Of a DNA stretch of 58,193 nt, positions 48,111 through 58,193 are shown in pieces. The position numbers were made by a program, and so were the translations under genes. The notes under the pieces were generated by a model. It saw nothing but the letters and a program-made list of their open reading frames with translations. It made no database searches and was not told where the DNA came from. Numbering within the stretch: position 1 is the first letter of the stretch; each line of letters starts with the position of its first letter. Location of the stretch: assembly GCA_037447655.1 (NCBI GenBank), contig JBBHKE010001685.1, positions 108,008-166,200 of the forward strand, in the 5' to 3' direction. Source of the DNA: Zygnema cylindricum (taxonomy: Eukaryota; Streptophyta; Zygnematophyceae; Zygnematales; Zygnemataceae).

Positions 48111-48663
48111 TTTAAGGGTTTCAGGGTTTAGGGTTTTTTGCCTGCACTTTATGACGCCAGTCCCTCGATCTATTTCAGCTAAATGACAAACCAACCCAGG
48201 ACCTAATATTCAAAATTTGGTCACACCATCATTGAGAATAAAAAACAAACATCTACACAAATATCAGTATAGAGCTAATACACTCTTCTTCCCAAGTACT
48301 CCAAAATGATACATGCAAAGTAATACACTATGTATTCATAAGCATTACATTGCTACTCAGTCTATAAACTTGATTCTCGTCTATCTTGGGAGAAACCATT
48401 TGATGCAAATTCACTTGCTTGTCTAATGCCTTTCCTTTCTATGTTCCAACAGTATGAAGACCTACACATACTTTGTCAACCATTATTTCTATCGAAAGAA
48501 CTATTCCTTCCTAATTGGTGAACTCAAAACGTTTCCAAAACCGCAAACGGGCCTGAAAAAGTTTCCCCTGTCAAATCATTACAATAAAAAACTAGTCTTT
48601 TGATTCTCTATAATCTGCAGTACTTATGAAGAGTGTGTATCGCAAACTCTTTCATCTCCGCCA
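48111..48663. other. 3' flank of the RING gene
   Basis: AT-rich sequence downstream of the minus-strand stop at 48664. It likely includes the 3' UTR. Nothing else is recognised. Confidence 0.5.
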
Positions 48664-50311
48664 CTAAAAATTAAAATTCCGTGCTTCTCTCTCTACAATA
48701 TGATGTTGTTCATCTATCAATGATTTATAAACCCTCAAATTCCTCTCCAAAAACCTCCTCTTGCCCATTCCTATTTCACTTTCTCCATTCCGATTGTCCC
48801 TCATTTGCTCTCTCTCGCCTCTAACCTCATCATCCATCCTCAAATTCCTATCCCATAGTCTTTTTTGACCGGTACTTTTTGTAGTTCTTTTTTCAGTTCT
48901 CTGAATCCTAGTATCTTCTGTTTGTAATGACATTCCATCTTTAAATTCAACAATCCTCGTATTACTCTCCTGAGACCTATCCCTGTTTCCTTGTCTTTCC
49001 ATTTCCCCATTTATGCCATTTCCAGTCTCTCTTTCCAAACATTTATAAACCCTTGTATTCCTTTTCAAAAACCCCCTCTTGCCCATTCCTGTTTCACTTT
49101 CTCCATTCGGACTGTCCCTTGCTTTCTCTCTCTCGCCTCTACTAATCTCCTCATCCATCGTCCTATCCCATGGTATTTTTTCTTTTCTTATTTCAGTTCT
49201 CCCAATCCTAGTAACTTGCTTCCCTTCATTAAATTCAACATTCCTCGTATTCCTCTCCCAAGACCTATCCAAGGTTCCTTGCTTACTTTCTGTTTCCCCA
49301 TTTATACCATTTCTGGTCTCTCTTTCCAACAAGCTATAAACCCCCGTATTTATCTTCAATCGCCTCCTCTTGCCCATTCGTGATTCAGTTTCTCCATTCC
49401 GAGTGTCCCGTGCTTGCTCCCTCTCCCCTCTACTAACCTCATCATCCATCCTCAAATTCCTATCCCATGGTCTTTTTTCATCAGTACTTGTTTCAGTTTT
49501 ACCAATCCTAGTATCTTCTGTTTGTGCTTGATTCCCTTCACGAGATTGTCCAATCCTCGTAGACCTCTCCCGGGATCTACCCGTGTTTCCTTGTCTTTCG
49601 TTTTCCCCGTATATACCATTTCTGGTCTCTCTTCCAGACAAAGATTGGATACTAGGACAAGGTTGGATATGAGAAGAAGATTGGATACAAGGAGAAGAAT
49701 GAATATGAGGAGAAAATTGGGTATGAGAAGAAAATTGATTAGGAGGAGAAGATTGGATATGAGTAGGAGATTGGATGCGAGGAGAAGAATTTATATCAGA
49801 CCTGTTAATATTTTGAAAAGAAATAGGCTCCTGACTGGCCGGAAAGTCACTCGATTGTTGTTCATTGAAAGGAATATAACGTACAACAGAATCATAAGCT
49901 TGCATAGTAAATGGATTCTCCGCAAAATTCCTGCCACAAATTCAACCTTATCAGATTTCGAATCAATAAATGAAACCCGGTGAAGCAAAAATCCCACAAA
50001 ATTCAAATTAAAAGGAAAACATATTCTCATTATAACGTCTACATTGGATTTGCCTAGCTATGCCATCAGACATCACATCCAGACAATGTGCATCTCCAAC
50101 AAACTGGAAGTCAATAACTCGCCTGTTTTCATAAAATCGCTTTACAAAAAGTCAATATTTCACCAGTATTTATCGCACAAGAGTAAGATTTTCATGCCGG
50201 ATAAAATCGTGTATATGTCAAGATCCTTTTGCTAAAAAACAAATTCTAACATGAAGCATGCACTAAACACACACACACACACAGACACACACACACACAC
50301 ACACACGCACG

Positions 50312-50351
<40 letters not shown>

Positions 50352-53300
50352 CGTGTGTGTGTGTGTGTGTGTGTGTACATCATTCTGATTTGTCATCATT
50401 CATTATTCTAATTCACCATTTTCTTACCAGATCCTCTTCATCCATAAAACTTCAGTATAAGAAAAGGTATGATTTCCTCTAGGAGCTTGATCGGACAGTC
50501 TGCAGAGCCTACCTGAACTCATGCCAAAAAGTCGAAGCATTACTGCCCAAGAATTTATCAAGTTCACGCATGGCTCCTTCGTCAGTCACTTTTTGTTCCT
50601 CTACCCGTCGAATATTTCTTAACAAAAAAGGTCGATTTTGTGTGGAAGGCCCCTGTCTCAAAGAACCTGTCTGTCCGGAAAATGCGAACCAAAGGCCAAA
50701 AATAACATGAATAATAATTGAATGGTCGGATTCACCGAGAAGAACCTGCATTCCCCAAATCCAAAAACATGGTTCAATAAGATACCAACAACATAACATG
50801 GTTCATAATTTGCTTTTGAGGGTAAATTACTCATGGTTACATGTCACATAATCAAGTATATGTAAGTTATTTTTGCATATCTTAGCTTGTTTACAACGTC
50901 TATTTTGGGTTTAGCATGAAGTCCTAACGCAATGCAGGTACATGAAGGTGGTGCAATATATCCCAAATTCAGTCCAACAACTTTCCACAAAATATGGAAC
51001 TTACAAACAGCTACCAACAATTTTTGAAAACATAAAACACCGAACAGAAAGAAAAAACAAAGACATTCTCTCTCGAATGAGAGTACTGTGATTTCTTCCT
51101 AGGTCTTTCTCACCATATCTTGACTAACAACTCTTCTTTTTTCCTTTTCACTTATACACCCTGTACGATAAAAAAAAAATCTTAAATAAAAAAACAGAAG
51201 AGAAACGTTAATGACTGTCTGTACCTTGAGCTCTCTTTGAATCCAAGGCTCCAGTCGCCGTCTCTCTCTTGCCTCTCCCTCCACATCTTCTCGAGCTAAG
51301 ACCTGTCATAGACCACAACCCTTAAGTTTTTGAAAAGAAAAAAAGAGACAAACAAAAGAACGAAGGGCTGGAATTTCTTCCAAAATTTTGGATGACTTAG
51401 TGCCACTACCGTAACTGCTGTTTTTGATTCATAAAAATTCTGTTCATACACAAAAACTATGTTACTTTTGACCCTGTCCAAGAGTAAATGAACAGTCGCA
51501 GAGGAAACTTTGATTCAGTATATGGCCCATTGCCATACGTGTCTAATATTTTTCGGGCACTTGAGCATATTTAACATTATTTTCAATCGTTGGGCTTATG
51601 TACTTGAATGGAGCGATCCGAAGGTAAGACCATCGCCTTTCAACTACTTGCCTCAAAAAGAAAATCCAACGGCTGCAAATAGAGTTAAAAACGTTTGAGT
51701 GCCCAAAAAATGTTTAATCTTTGAAACTCCTTCGACTTGAAAATTGACACACTTTGACGCACACAGCTCCTTAAACATTTGTAGCACAACATACAAAAAC
51801 AATCTTCGAACTATTCCGAACAAAAACGATGATCGCCTATCCGGATTCCCCCTCACCTGGCTCGCTCTATGAAGGCGAGCTGATTCCACTGGTAGGGACC
51901 GTAGATTCTGTTCATAAACACTGCATTGAAATTGACAAACACACGCATATATAAAGACCGAGCTATTCTCACAAATAAGACTTCGTTTGACGCACGCGGA
52001 ACACCCTTACCGACATTAATTTCTACTTATTGCACAAGTGATAAACACATTAAACAGGACCTTTGTTGGTCTTGCAGTTCAAGTGAATCACATCAAACAA
52101 GCACAGTGTATTTCTAGCATGCGAATCAGATATACAAGCAATTTGTGTTTATTGCAGTTCAAGAAAATTTCTAGAAGAAGATATACCGTCGTCGCCGTTC
52201 AAATGCTTGGGCGAATCCTCTATGTGCATGTTGATGTTCATCTCGAAATCGGCCACTACTGCTCCCAATTCCAGCAAAAGCCGTTTGTGCGTTATGTCGA
52301 TCAGGGCGAAAAGAGCTCCAATCTTGCTCAGATACTCTATCATCAGTAGAACGCAGTCCTCGTTGAAGTCGGTAAAAATATGGCCGAGGGCCTGGCGGAG
52401 GTTGCTCTGGTCTGTTTGAACAAATACAAACAAAAACGAAATTTGACACCTCTCTTCTATGCAAAAACATTAAGTGCAACAGAAAAGGTGTAAGACAATA
52501 ATAACTTGAAAACCTCAAAAACCAGAAACCAGAAAAAATCCAGAAAAAAAACCTCAAAATCGTTTACACCAATTGAGTAGGTAAGACAGGTTGACTTTAA
52601 TGCGGGCGTCAATTATTGTCAACTTTTTTTGACAGTAGTCAGAATCTAAATTAATAGCATGGAATTACAATAAAAAAATAAACAACATGGAGTTAGAACC
52701 TAAATAAATAACATAGAGTTAGAATCTCTAATCCAACCTTAGCTGGACATACAAACTTGGTAGGCTATGTACTACTATGCCTTTCAAACAACGATGAGAA
52801 TATGTAACAGAGGTTTAAATGAAAAATGATGTTTTTGGTGGTCTAATTGAAAATCAATTGTTTTATCCAACCAAGTGCCTCCAACAACGAAAAATCACCT
52901 ATTTGAAATATCAAATTCTCGCGATAACGAAGTAATACTTCAACAGCTCAGCAACACAAAAAATGAAACTATTCGGAACATGCGTTCAAACTCTCCTTTA
53001 AAAAAAATAAAGGCCAAAAAAAAAAAAAAAGGGAAAAAGAAACAGAGGCCGAACCTGCGAAGTTGCTGCTGTCGTGGTCCCCTCCGAGGTCTCCACTCAA
53101 CCCTCCATGGTCCTCTTGCCGTCAAAGCCCATTCTGGTGCTCCTTCAGAAGTTCCTTGTTGGCCAGTTTCCTGACAGAGACTAGGCAAGTCCTGTTCGTC
53201 GTACTTTGCATCATTTTGTACGTTATACCACCACCCTACAAAGTCTCCTTTGCAAAGAGGACAAAAGCGACGAATTGTACTCCATCGATTAATACAACCG

Positions 53301-54016
53301 ACACAAAAGGTATGGAGACAGAATTTCAAAATTGCTTTCGATTCCGGTGCAATGGCCGTTAAACAAATTGGACAAGGGCCAGAGTCATTTCTATCTGGAT
53401 CTTCAAATTTTGGCAGTGAGCAAGATCCTACTTTTTCCACTGCAGCATCAGGAGATTGTTCGCATCCTGTGAAGGCGTTTTCAATACACGTTCCAGTTAC
53501 GTCTTCGGCTAAACTGTTTTGATTTTTTAAAAATGAACTGGATGGAACAGAGGAGGGAGAACCTAAGGTTTCTAAGTTATTGCTATTTTCAACTGCAAAA
53601 GAAGACAATTCTTGCTGACGTGGCAAATCACAAGCTGACTCAGAAACAGGGTGAAAGTCACGAATATCGTGATTCGGTGTACCAAAATTCTCCCTCTGTC
53701 TATGAATAGAGTTTCCTTGTGAAATATCAGAAGTAGAGAAATTAGAGAACTCTCTTCTCGTTCCAACATCATCATGAATTTGAGTTTGTTCTTGCAAAGA
53801 AAAGCCTCTGTCTCCTTGTTCGTCAGTTTTGCTACAAGAAGCCCCAGGGTTCTTATTCAAAGAGATGTCATCTTCTTTTTTATAAGTTTTATTATTACTC
53901 ATAGCGGAGGGAAGCATAGCCCAAACGCCAAGATTCGGTAACCACACTTGTTTATAAGGAGGAATGTGAACAGATGAAAATTGAAAAGATTTACGGAGGT
54001 CACTTTCTCTTTCCAT
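48664..54016 (-). CDS. RING-type E3 ubiquitin ligase, TOPORS-like, with tandem C-terminal repeats
   Basis: Six exons: 54016-53055, 52411-52187, 51920-51857, 51302-51225, 50745-50513 and 49930-48664. Phases agree and give about 942 aa. A C3HC4 RING finger occupies 215-255 (C215, C218, C233, H235, C238, C241, C252, C255), followed by WWYNVQNDAKYDEQDLP. Further on, RRRRVYEQNLRSLP, RRRLEPWIQRELK, FLGSNASTFWHEFRNFAENP and FTMQAYDSVVRY match the conserved C-terminal region of TOPORS-like plant RING proteins. By family it would transfer ubiquitin, probably in the nucleus. After residue ~565 there is an IQSS-type short-repeat segment. Then come three charged repeats of ~97-106 residues (622-926) with RETRNGINGE, PWDRNLRMDDE and MGKRRFL motifs, whose function is unknown. 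The first ATG of the exon 1 frame is used as start. Confidence 0.87.
48715..49629 (-). repeat. Three coding tandem repeats of about 300 bp
   Basis: These encode the three charged ~100-residue repeats of the RING protein. All three remain in frame and differ by small codon-multiple indels and many substitutions, consistent with selection on the protein. Confidence 0.9.
50266..50376. repeat. (AC)n(AT)n(GT)n palindromic microsatellite
   Basis: An AC tract with a few GCAC interruptions runs into an AT tract and then GTGC/GT. The two sides are reverse complements, so the ~110 bp forms a near-perfect hairpin. It lies in RING gene intron 5. Confidence 0.95.
52130..52187 (-). repeat. Degenerate donor-junction duplication in RING intron 2
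   Basis: The intron opens GTATATCTTCTTCTAGAAAT. About 50 bases later, GTATATCT and CTAGAAAT recur with a different spacer. CTTGAACTGCAA also occurs twice further in. Confidence 0.55.
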
Positions 54017-54125
54017 TTCCAGAATGAAATAACGCAGGGAAATTTTACTTTAAAGGGTGGAATAAAGAGTGAGAAAAAAGGAACCATGAAGGAACCTGGA
54101 AACCCTAATGGAGCTGACTACTGAG

Positions 54126-55230
54126 AGTTGTGAAGGGAGCACTGCCAAACACTAACCACGTATGCTTTGAAATGCTTATATCGTACAATCAAAAGTAAGA
54201 AAAGGACACGTACAGCGAGAATGTACGAATTGTGTCGTCACAGCGCTTCTACTTCGAAGGTACAGTACACCGTGAATCGTTATTAGCGTTAATGTTTTTT
54301 TCGTCGGTTACAACATCATTTCTCCGTACACACATGTCGGATTGTGGGGATCCGAGGGTTGCGGTTGAAAGATAAGATTCTCAGCTTTCGATTGGCTGTC
54401 TTAAATTGAAAATCGGACAAGTGTGTACGGATAAAGTATGTTTTAAGTGGCGAAAAAATTATTAACACTTAAGGGTACACGTACTGCGAGCATGTACGAA
54501 TTGTGCGGTACACTTTTAGTTCGAAGGTACAGTACACTGTGATTCGTTATTAGTGTTAATGTTTTTTTCGTCGATTATAACATCCTTTCTCCGTACACAC
54601 ATGTCGGATTGGAGTTGTGAAGGGAGCACTGCCAAACACTAACCACGTATGCTCTGAAATGCTTTTATGTTAGAATCAAAAGTAAGAAAAGGACACGTAC
54701 TGCGAGCATGTAAAAATTGTGCGGTACGCTTTTAGTTCGAAAATACACTGGTACAGTACACTGTGATTCGTTATTAGCGTTGATGTTTTTTTCGTCGGTT
54801 ATAACATCTTTTATCCGTACATACGTGTCGGATTCTGGATCCGAGGGTTGGGGTTGAAAGATAAGACTCTCAGCTTCCGATTGGCTGTCTGAAGTTGAAA
54901 ATTGGACAAGTGTGTACGGATAAAATATGTTTTAAGTGGCGAAAAAATTATTAACACTTAAGGGTACACGTACTGCAAGCATGTACGAATTGTGTTGTAC
55001 ACTTTTAGTTCGAAGGTACAGTACACCGTGAATCGTTATTAGCGCTAATGTTTTTTTCGTCGCTTATAACATCTTTTCTCCGTACACACATGTCGGATTG
55101 TGGGGATCCGAGGGTTACGGTTGAAAGATAAGATTCTCAGCTTTCGATTGGCTGTCTGAATTTGAAAATCGGACAAGTGTGTACGGATAAAATATGCTTT
55201 AGGTGGCGAAAAAATTATTAACACTTAACT
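54126..55230. mobile_element. Tandem array of family A elements and flanks
   Basis: Four family A left ends occur in the same orientation at about 54266, 54533, 54756 and 55022 (TACACCGTGAATCGTTATTA or close variants), each with the internal CCGTACACACATGTCGGATT. Host flank is duplicated too: GAAGGGAGCACTGCCAAACA occurs at about 54132 and 54616. The second copy is truncated. It lies upstream of the RING gene. Confidence 0.8.
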
Positions 55231-55237
55231 GTAGTTT

Positions 55238-55285
55238 AGCACATGCGAAAGTACCCTAAAGGGTAAGGGTACTTTCGCATGTGCT
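55238..55285. repeat. Head-to-head family B ends
   Basis: AGCACATGCGAAAGTACCCT and its exact reverse complement are separated by eight bases, giving a 48-bp palindrome. The right half is the end of family B copy 2; the left half is a solitary end. Confidence 0.92.
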
Positions 55286-56187
55286 AAAGTTACAATTATC
55301 CACAGCCGTACCAAAAAAAATGAAATTGACACCGTACAAGTTGCGTTAACTTACAACCTTAATGTACTGCAAATTGTCGTCTAGCGTGAAGCAGTTTGTC
55401 ATCTAGCGCATTTCGACCCAATTTCGCCTCCTTCCAGCTCATCTTCAAACTTTATATAAAATCACCTCCCGACGTGATTTTAAATATAGTTCCATGAGGT
55501 AAACGAATAGGCAGATGCTGTCGCACTTGCCGGAAGTTTTTTACAATTTTTGAGCGCGGAGTACCAAAAAAAAAACATACTGCACGTTTCCAGCCTATGC
55601 GAGACTTTTTTCCGTGTGCTTTTTCCCGTAGAGTAAACGTGGAGGGGGTTTCGACCAACGGACGCCATTTCGCAAAAGCGAAGTTCGTGAAAGCGCCTCT
55701 CTCTCTCCCCCTCTCCCACTAACGCGTCAATATCACAATTCTTGCAATGAAAAAAGGCAAGAAAGGTATCAGATGAAAGATCTATACAAAATATTTCTTT
55801 TGGCTGTCTTTTAGCTTGTTTTGGTGGCAAGTAGAGTGAGAACGGACGAAAAAACAAAATCGGTAAACATGGCGGAATGTTTTGGAATTTGTGACGCCGA
55901 CGTTATCATAAGTACGCGTGACGTCAAAATGTCATAAACCCTAAACATCTACAATGTCACAAGTAGGTAGACGTCTACAGTCGTCTCTATTTTGTAAACG
56001 TCATCAATTGCCGCGAGTTTTTTACGCGTCTACAATCGTCACAAATTACACCCACGTCTACATCCGTCACAATCTAAAGTTACTATTTCATTTCTTTACA
56101 TACAAATGCTCTAAATATGTACGTGGAATCTTCGCTAAAAAACAAAGTAACAAGACTAAGTTTCGGTAACATGCGAAAGTACCCTTA
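55262..56187 (-). mobile_element. Family B TIR element, copy 2
   Basis: This is the inverted relative of 43501-44470, aligning over essentially its whole length, with termini GGGTACTTTCGCATGTG and ACATGCGAAAGTACCC. The internal 22-base palindrome of copy 1 is degenerate here. It is non-coding. Confidence 0.8.
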
Positions 56188-57175
56188 GGGTATGTCCCCA
56201 TGTACTTGTAACTTAACGATGTTACAGTGTCATTTCACGCAAAGTTGAAAAAATTGCGAAGGTGAAAAATTTGCGAAGTCATGGGGGACGGACAGGCGAG
56301 GTTTACGCAAACGCATGTCGTACAGCCACGGCTGCAAGGCTCTACGTCTACGATGTCACGCAATGACACGCGACATGCCAAACCGTTCCAAAAATTACGA
56401 TGTGTCTTGCGACCCTAGTTGTTCAATACGCACGATTTGTTCCTTTTTTCCAGTTTCTACGTATTGTACGTGACTTTTCAAAAAAATTGCAAAAAAACAT
56501 CTACTGTAAAATGAAACTGAAAAATTAAAGAAACCTATAGAAAAATTACGGTAATTGTACGAATATTTACGAAAACTGTACGGAAATTGACGAAAAGATT
56601 CGATGCACGTATCGGTACTTCCTGTTAAATAAACTGATCAAAATGTACACAAAAATGTACGGAAATGTATCATCACCTCTACGGACATTTCCAAAGAGAG
56701 ACGTTGAGGCGTCACACTATTTAAACGACGTAAGTTCAAAATGTGTACGAGCGTCTTCTTTAAATTTTCGAAAGGATCCTCCATAAATACTTCAACAGTT
56801 GAAAGCGAAAATTCAAGGATGACGTCATTACCGACGCCACGGCACATGTACTTTGTTTTTCTAAAGTTGCATGCTCTCGGAGAGGTAGAGAGAGAAGGCC
56901 ATGGCTGCCTGTCTGTGAACGACAGACAAGTTTATTCTGACCAAAATTGAGTGTTTCGCAGAAGTTGAACTTGAGCCTACGTATGCCCCCACTAACCGTT
57001 GACAGAGTTGACCGCAACCAGTTGATGTAAATGTTCGATAAAAATATTCGTTGTGATAATTATATAAATGCATGTTATTTTTTGGGAATTGATCATGACA
57101 GTGTTCGACTTCGAGGAAACTCTTTTATTGGTGCCGTGTCTGTCTCGATTTTTTTTTGTCACACGGCTGTACCGC
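56188..57175. other. Relic DNA beginning with a family C end; no gene
   Basis: A family C-type terminus (AGGGTATGTCCCCATGTACT) begins at about 56186, directly after family B copy 2. Its partner end was not found. No coding region is recognised. Confidence 0.5.
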
Positions 57176-57179
57176 GGGC

Positions 57180-57785
57180 ACGATGTAGCGTTGCCGCCCG
57201 TCGTGGTACAAACCGCAGTACCGTGGCACAATTCAATGTTGTCGCCCACCCGCTGGCGAAATTCTACGCTGCCGCCCGCCCGCTGGCATAATTCAACGCT
57301 ACCGCCGGCCAGCATAATTCTACGTTGCCGTCGGATGGCGTGATTCTACGCTGCTGCTCGGTGACGTAATTCTACGCTGCCGCTTGGTGGCGTAGTTTTA
57401 CGTTGCCGCTCGGTGTCGTAATTTTACGCTGCCGCTCTGTGGCGTAATTCTACGTTGCCGCTCGGTGGCGTAATTCCACGCCGCCTCCCGCCCTAGCGTA
57501 GTTCTACGGCGCCGCCGGCCGGCATAATTATGCGTTACTGCCAGCTGGCAAGATTTTACGCTGCCGCTCGGTGGCGTAATTTTACGCCGCCGCTCGGTTG
57601 CATGATTCTACGCTGCCGCTCGGTGGCGTAGTTTTACGTTGACGCTCGGTGGCATAATTCTACGTTGCCGCTCGGTGACGTAATTCTACGCTGCCGCTCG
57701 GTGGCATAATTTTACGCTTGTGGCGTGATTCTATGCTGCCGCCAGCTGGCGTTGTTCTACGCTGCCCCCCGCTGGCGTAATTCTA
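57180..57785 (+). repeat. GC-rich 26-bp minisatellite
   Basis: More than 20 tandem units of about 26 bp resemble GTAATTCTACGCTGCCGCTC followed by GGTGGC, with unit-to-unit substitutions and a few length variants. The tract is much richer in GC than its surroundings. Confidence 0.93.
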
Positions 57786-58193
57786 TGTCGGCGCCCGTCA
57801 GCAGTACATATCGTCGTACATAGCACAATACAACGTTGCCGTGCGACCGTCCGCAATACGGACCGCCGTACTGATGGCGTAATGCAACGTTGCCGCTCGC
57901 CAGTGTCTACGAATGACCACCAGCAGTATCGTGAAAAAAACACTTTAAGCTGATCATATCACCCTATGGTTTTGTTCCCATTAAGAGTGTATTACTATTG
58001 TCAAGAGAAAAAATACAAAATTAAAAATTGGTTTTTTCGATTAAAAATTATAGACCTTTGGCTGCCGTGTTGAAAACCTTAAATAGGCGATATCTTTGTG
58101 CGCGCGCAGCGGTGTCTGTACGTCCGCGCGACCTAAAACGTGAATGTCCCTTACGAGCATGACCCATGTTCCCATGTGCCGTCGGTGCAAAAT
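57786..58193. other. Window end, no gene recognised
   Basis: Decayed satellite-like sequence to about 57900, then AT-rich DNA. GACCCATGTTCCCATGTGCC near the end faintly resembles a family C terminus. Confidence 0.4.

Noticed and set aside
57180-57785. Regular short repeats resembling a CRISPR array
   Set aside because: Units are directly tandem without unique spacers, vary between copies, and the host is a eukaryote.

Overview
The window is nuclear DNA from a green-plant-lineage eukaryote. The gene families suggest a streptophyte alga or an early-diverging plant, but the species cannot be named from the sequence. Genes are split by many introns with GT-AG ends. Two of the five clear genes are plastid types: a calcium-regulated ppGpp synthetase and the chloroplast tRNA adenosine deaminase. 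PDK1 has no PH domain, as reported for a moss. The rest is DNA-transposon relics, one dead reverse transcriptase and simple repeats. There is one assembly gap (45313-45984). I found no rRNA, convincing tRNA or CRISPR array.

Layout. 1-670 is a perfect 313-base mirror repeat (reversed but not complemented). 671-9075 holds transposon relics and a decayed non-LTR reverse transcriptase, with no intact gene. 9076-20994 (-) is a 12-exon gene that joins a plastid RelA/SpoT-type ppGpp synthetase, two EF-hands, a serine-rich linker and a HAT/TPR-like repeat array of the HCF107/MBB1 type. 21551-24449 (+) is TADA, head to head with it. 26159-31893 (-) is a Fes1/HspBP1-type Hsp70 nucleotide exchange factor. 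35210-35710 (-) is an unassigned open frame with hydrophobic segments. 36092-40137 (+) is PDK1. 40138-48663 is transposon-rich and contains the gap. 48664-54016 (-) is a TOPORS-like RING E3 ligase with long tandem protein repeats. 54017-58193 is a transposon array followed by a GC-rich 26-bp satellite.

How the genes fit together. The synthetase fusion and TADA share one 556-bp divergent promoter. Both are predicted to act on plastid translation: TADA makes inosine in tRNA-Arg(ACG), and the fusion would make (p)ppGpp in response to calcium and carries a module typical of plastid RNA-binding factors. Fes1, PDK1 and the RING ligase are cytosolic or nuclear housekeeping and signalling genes with no evident link to that pair.

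Two structural themes stand out. Several introns in four genes carry tandem copies of their own splice junction. One TIR transposon family recurs throughout, in introns and in intergenic DNA. All exon coordinates were read by eye from splice signals, reading phase and family homology, with no transcript evidence.
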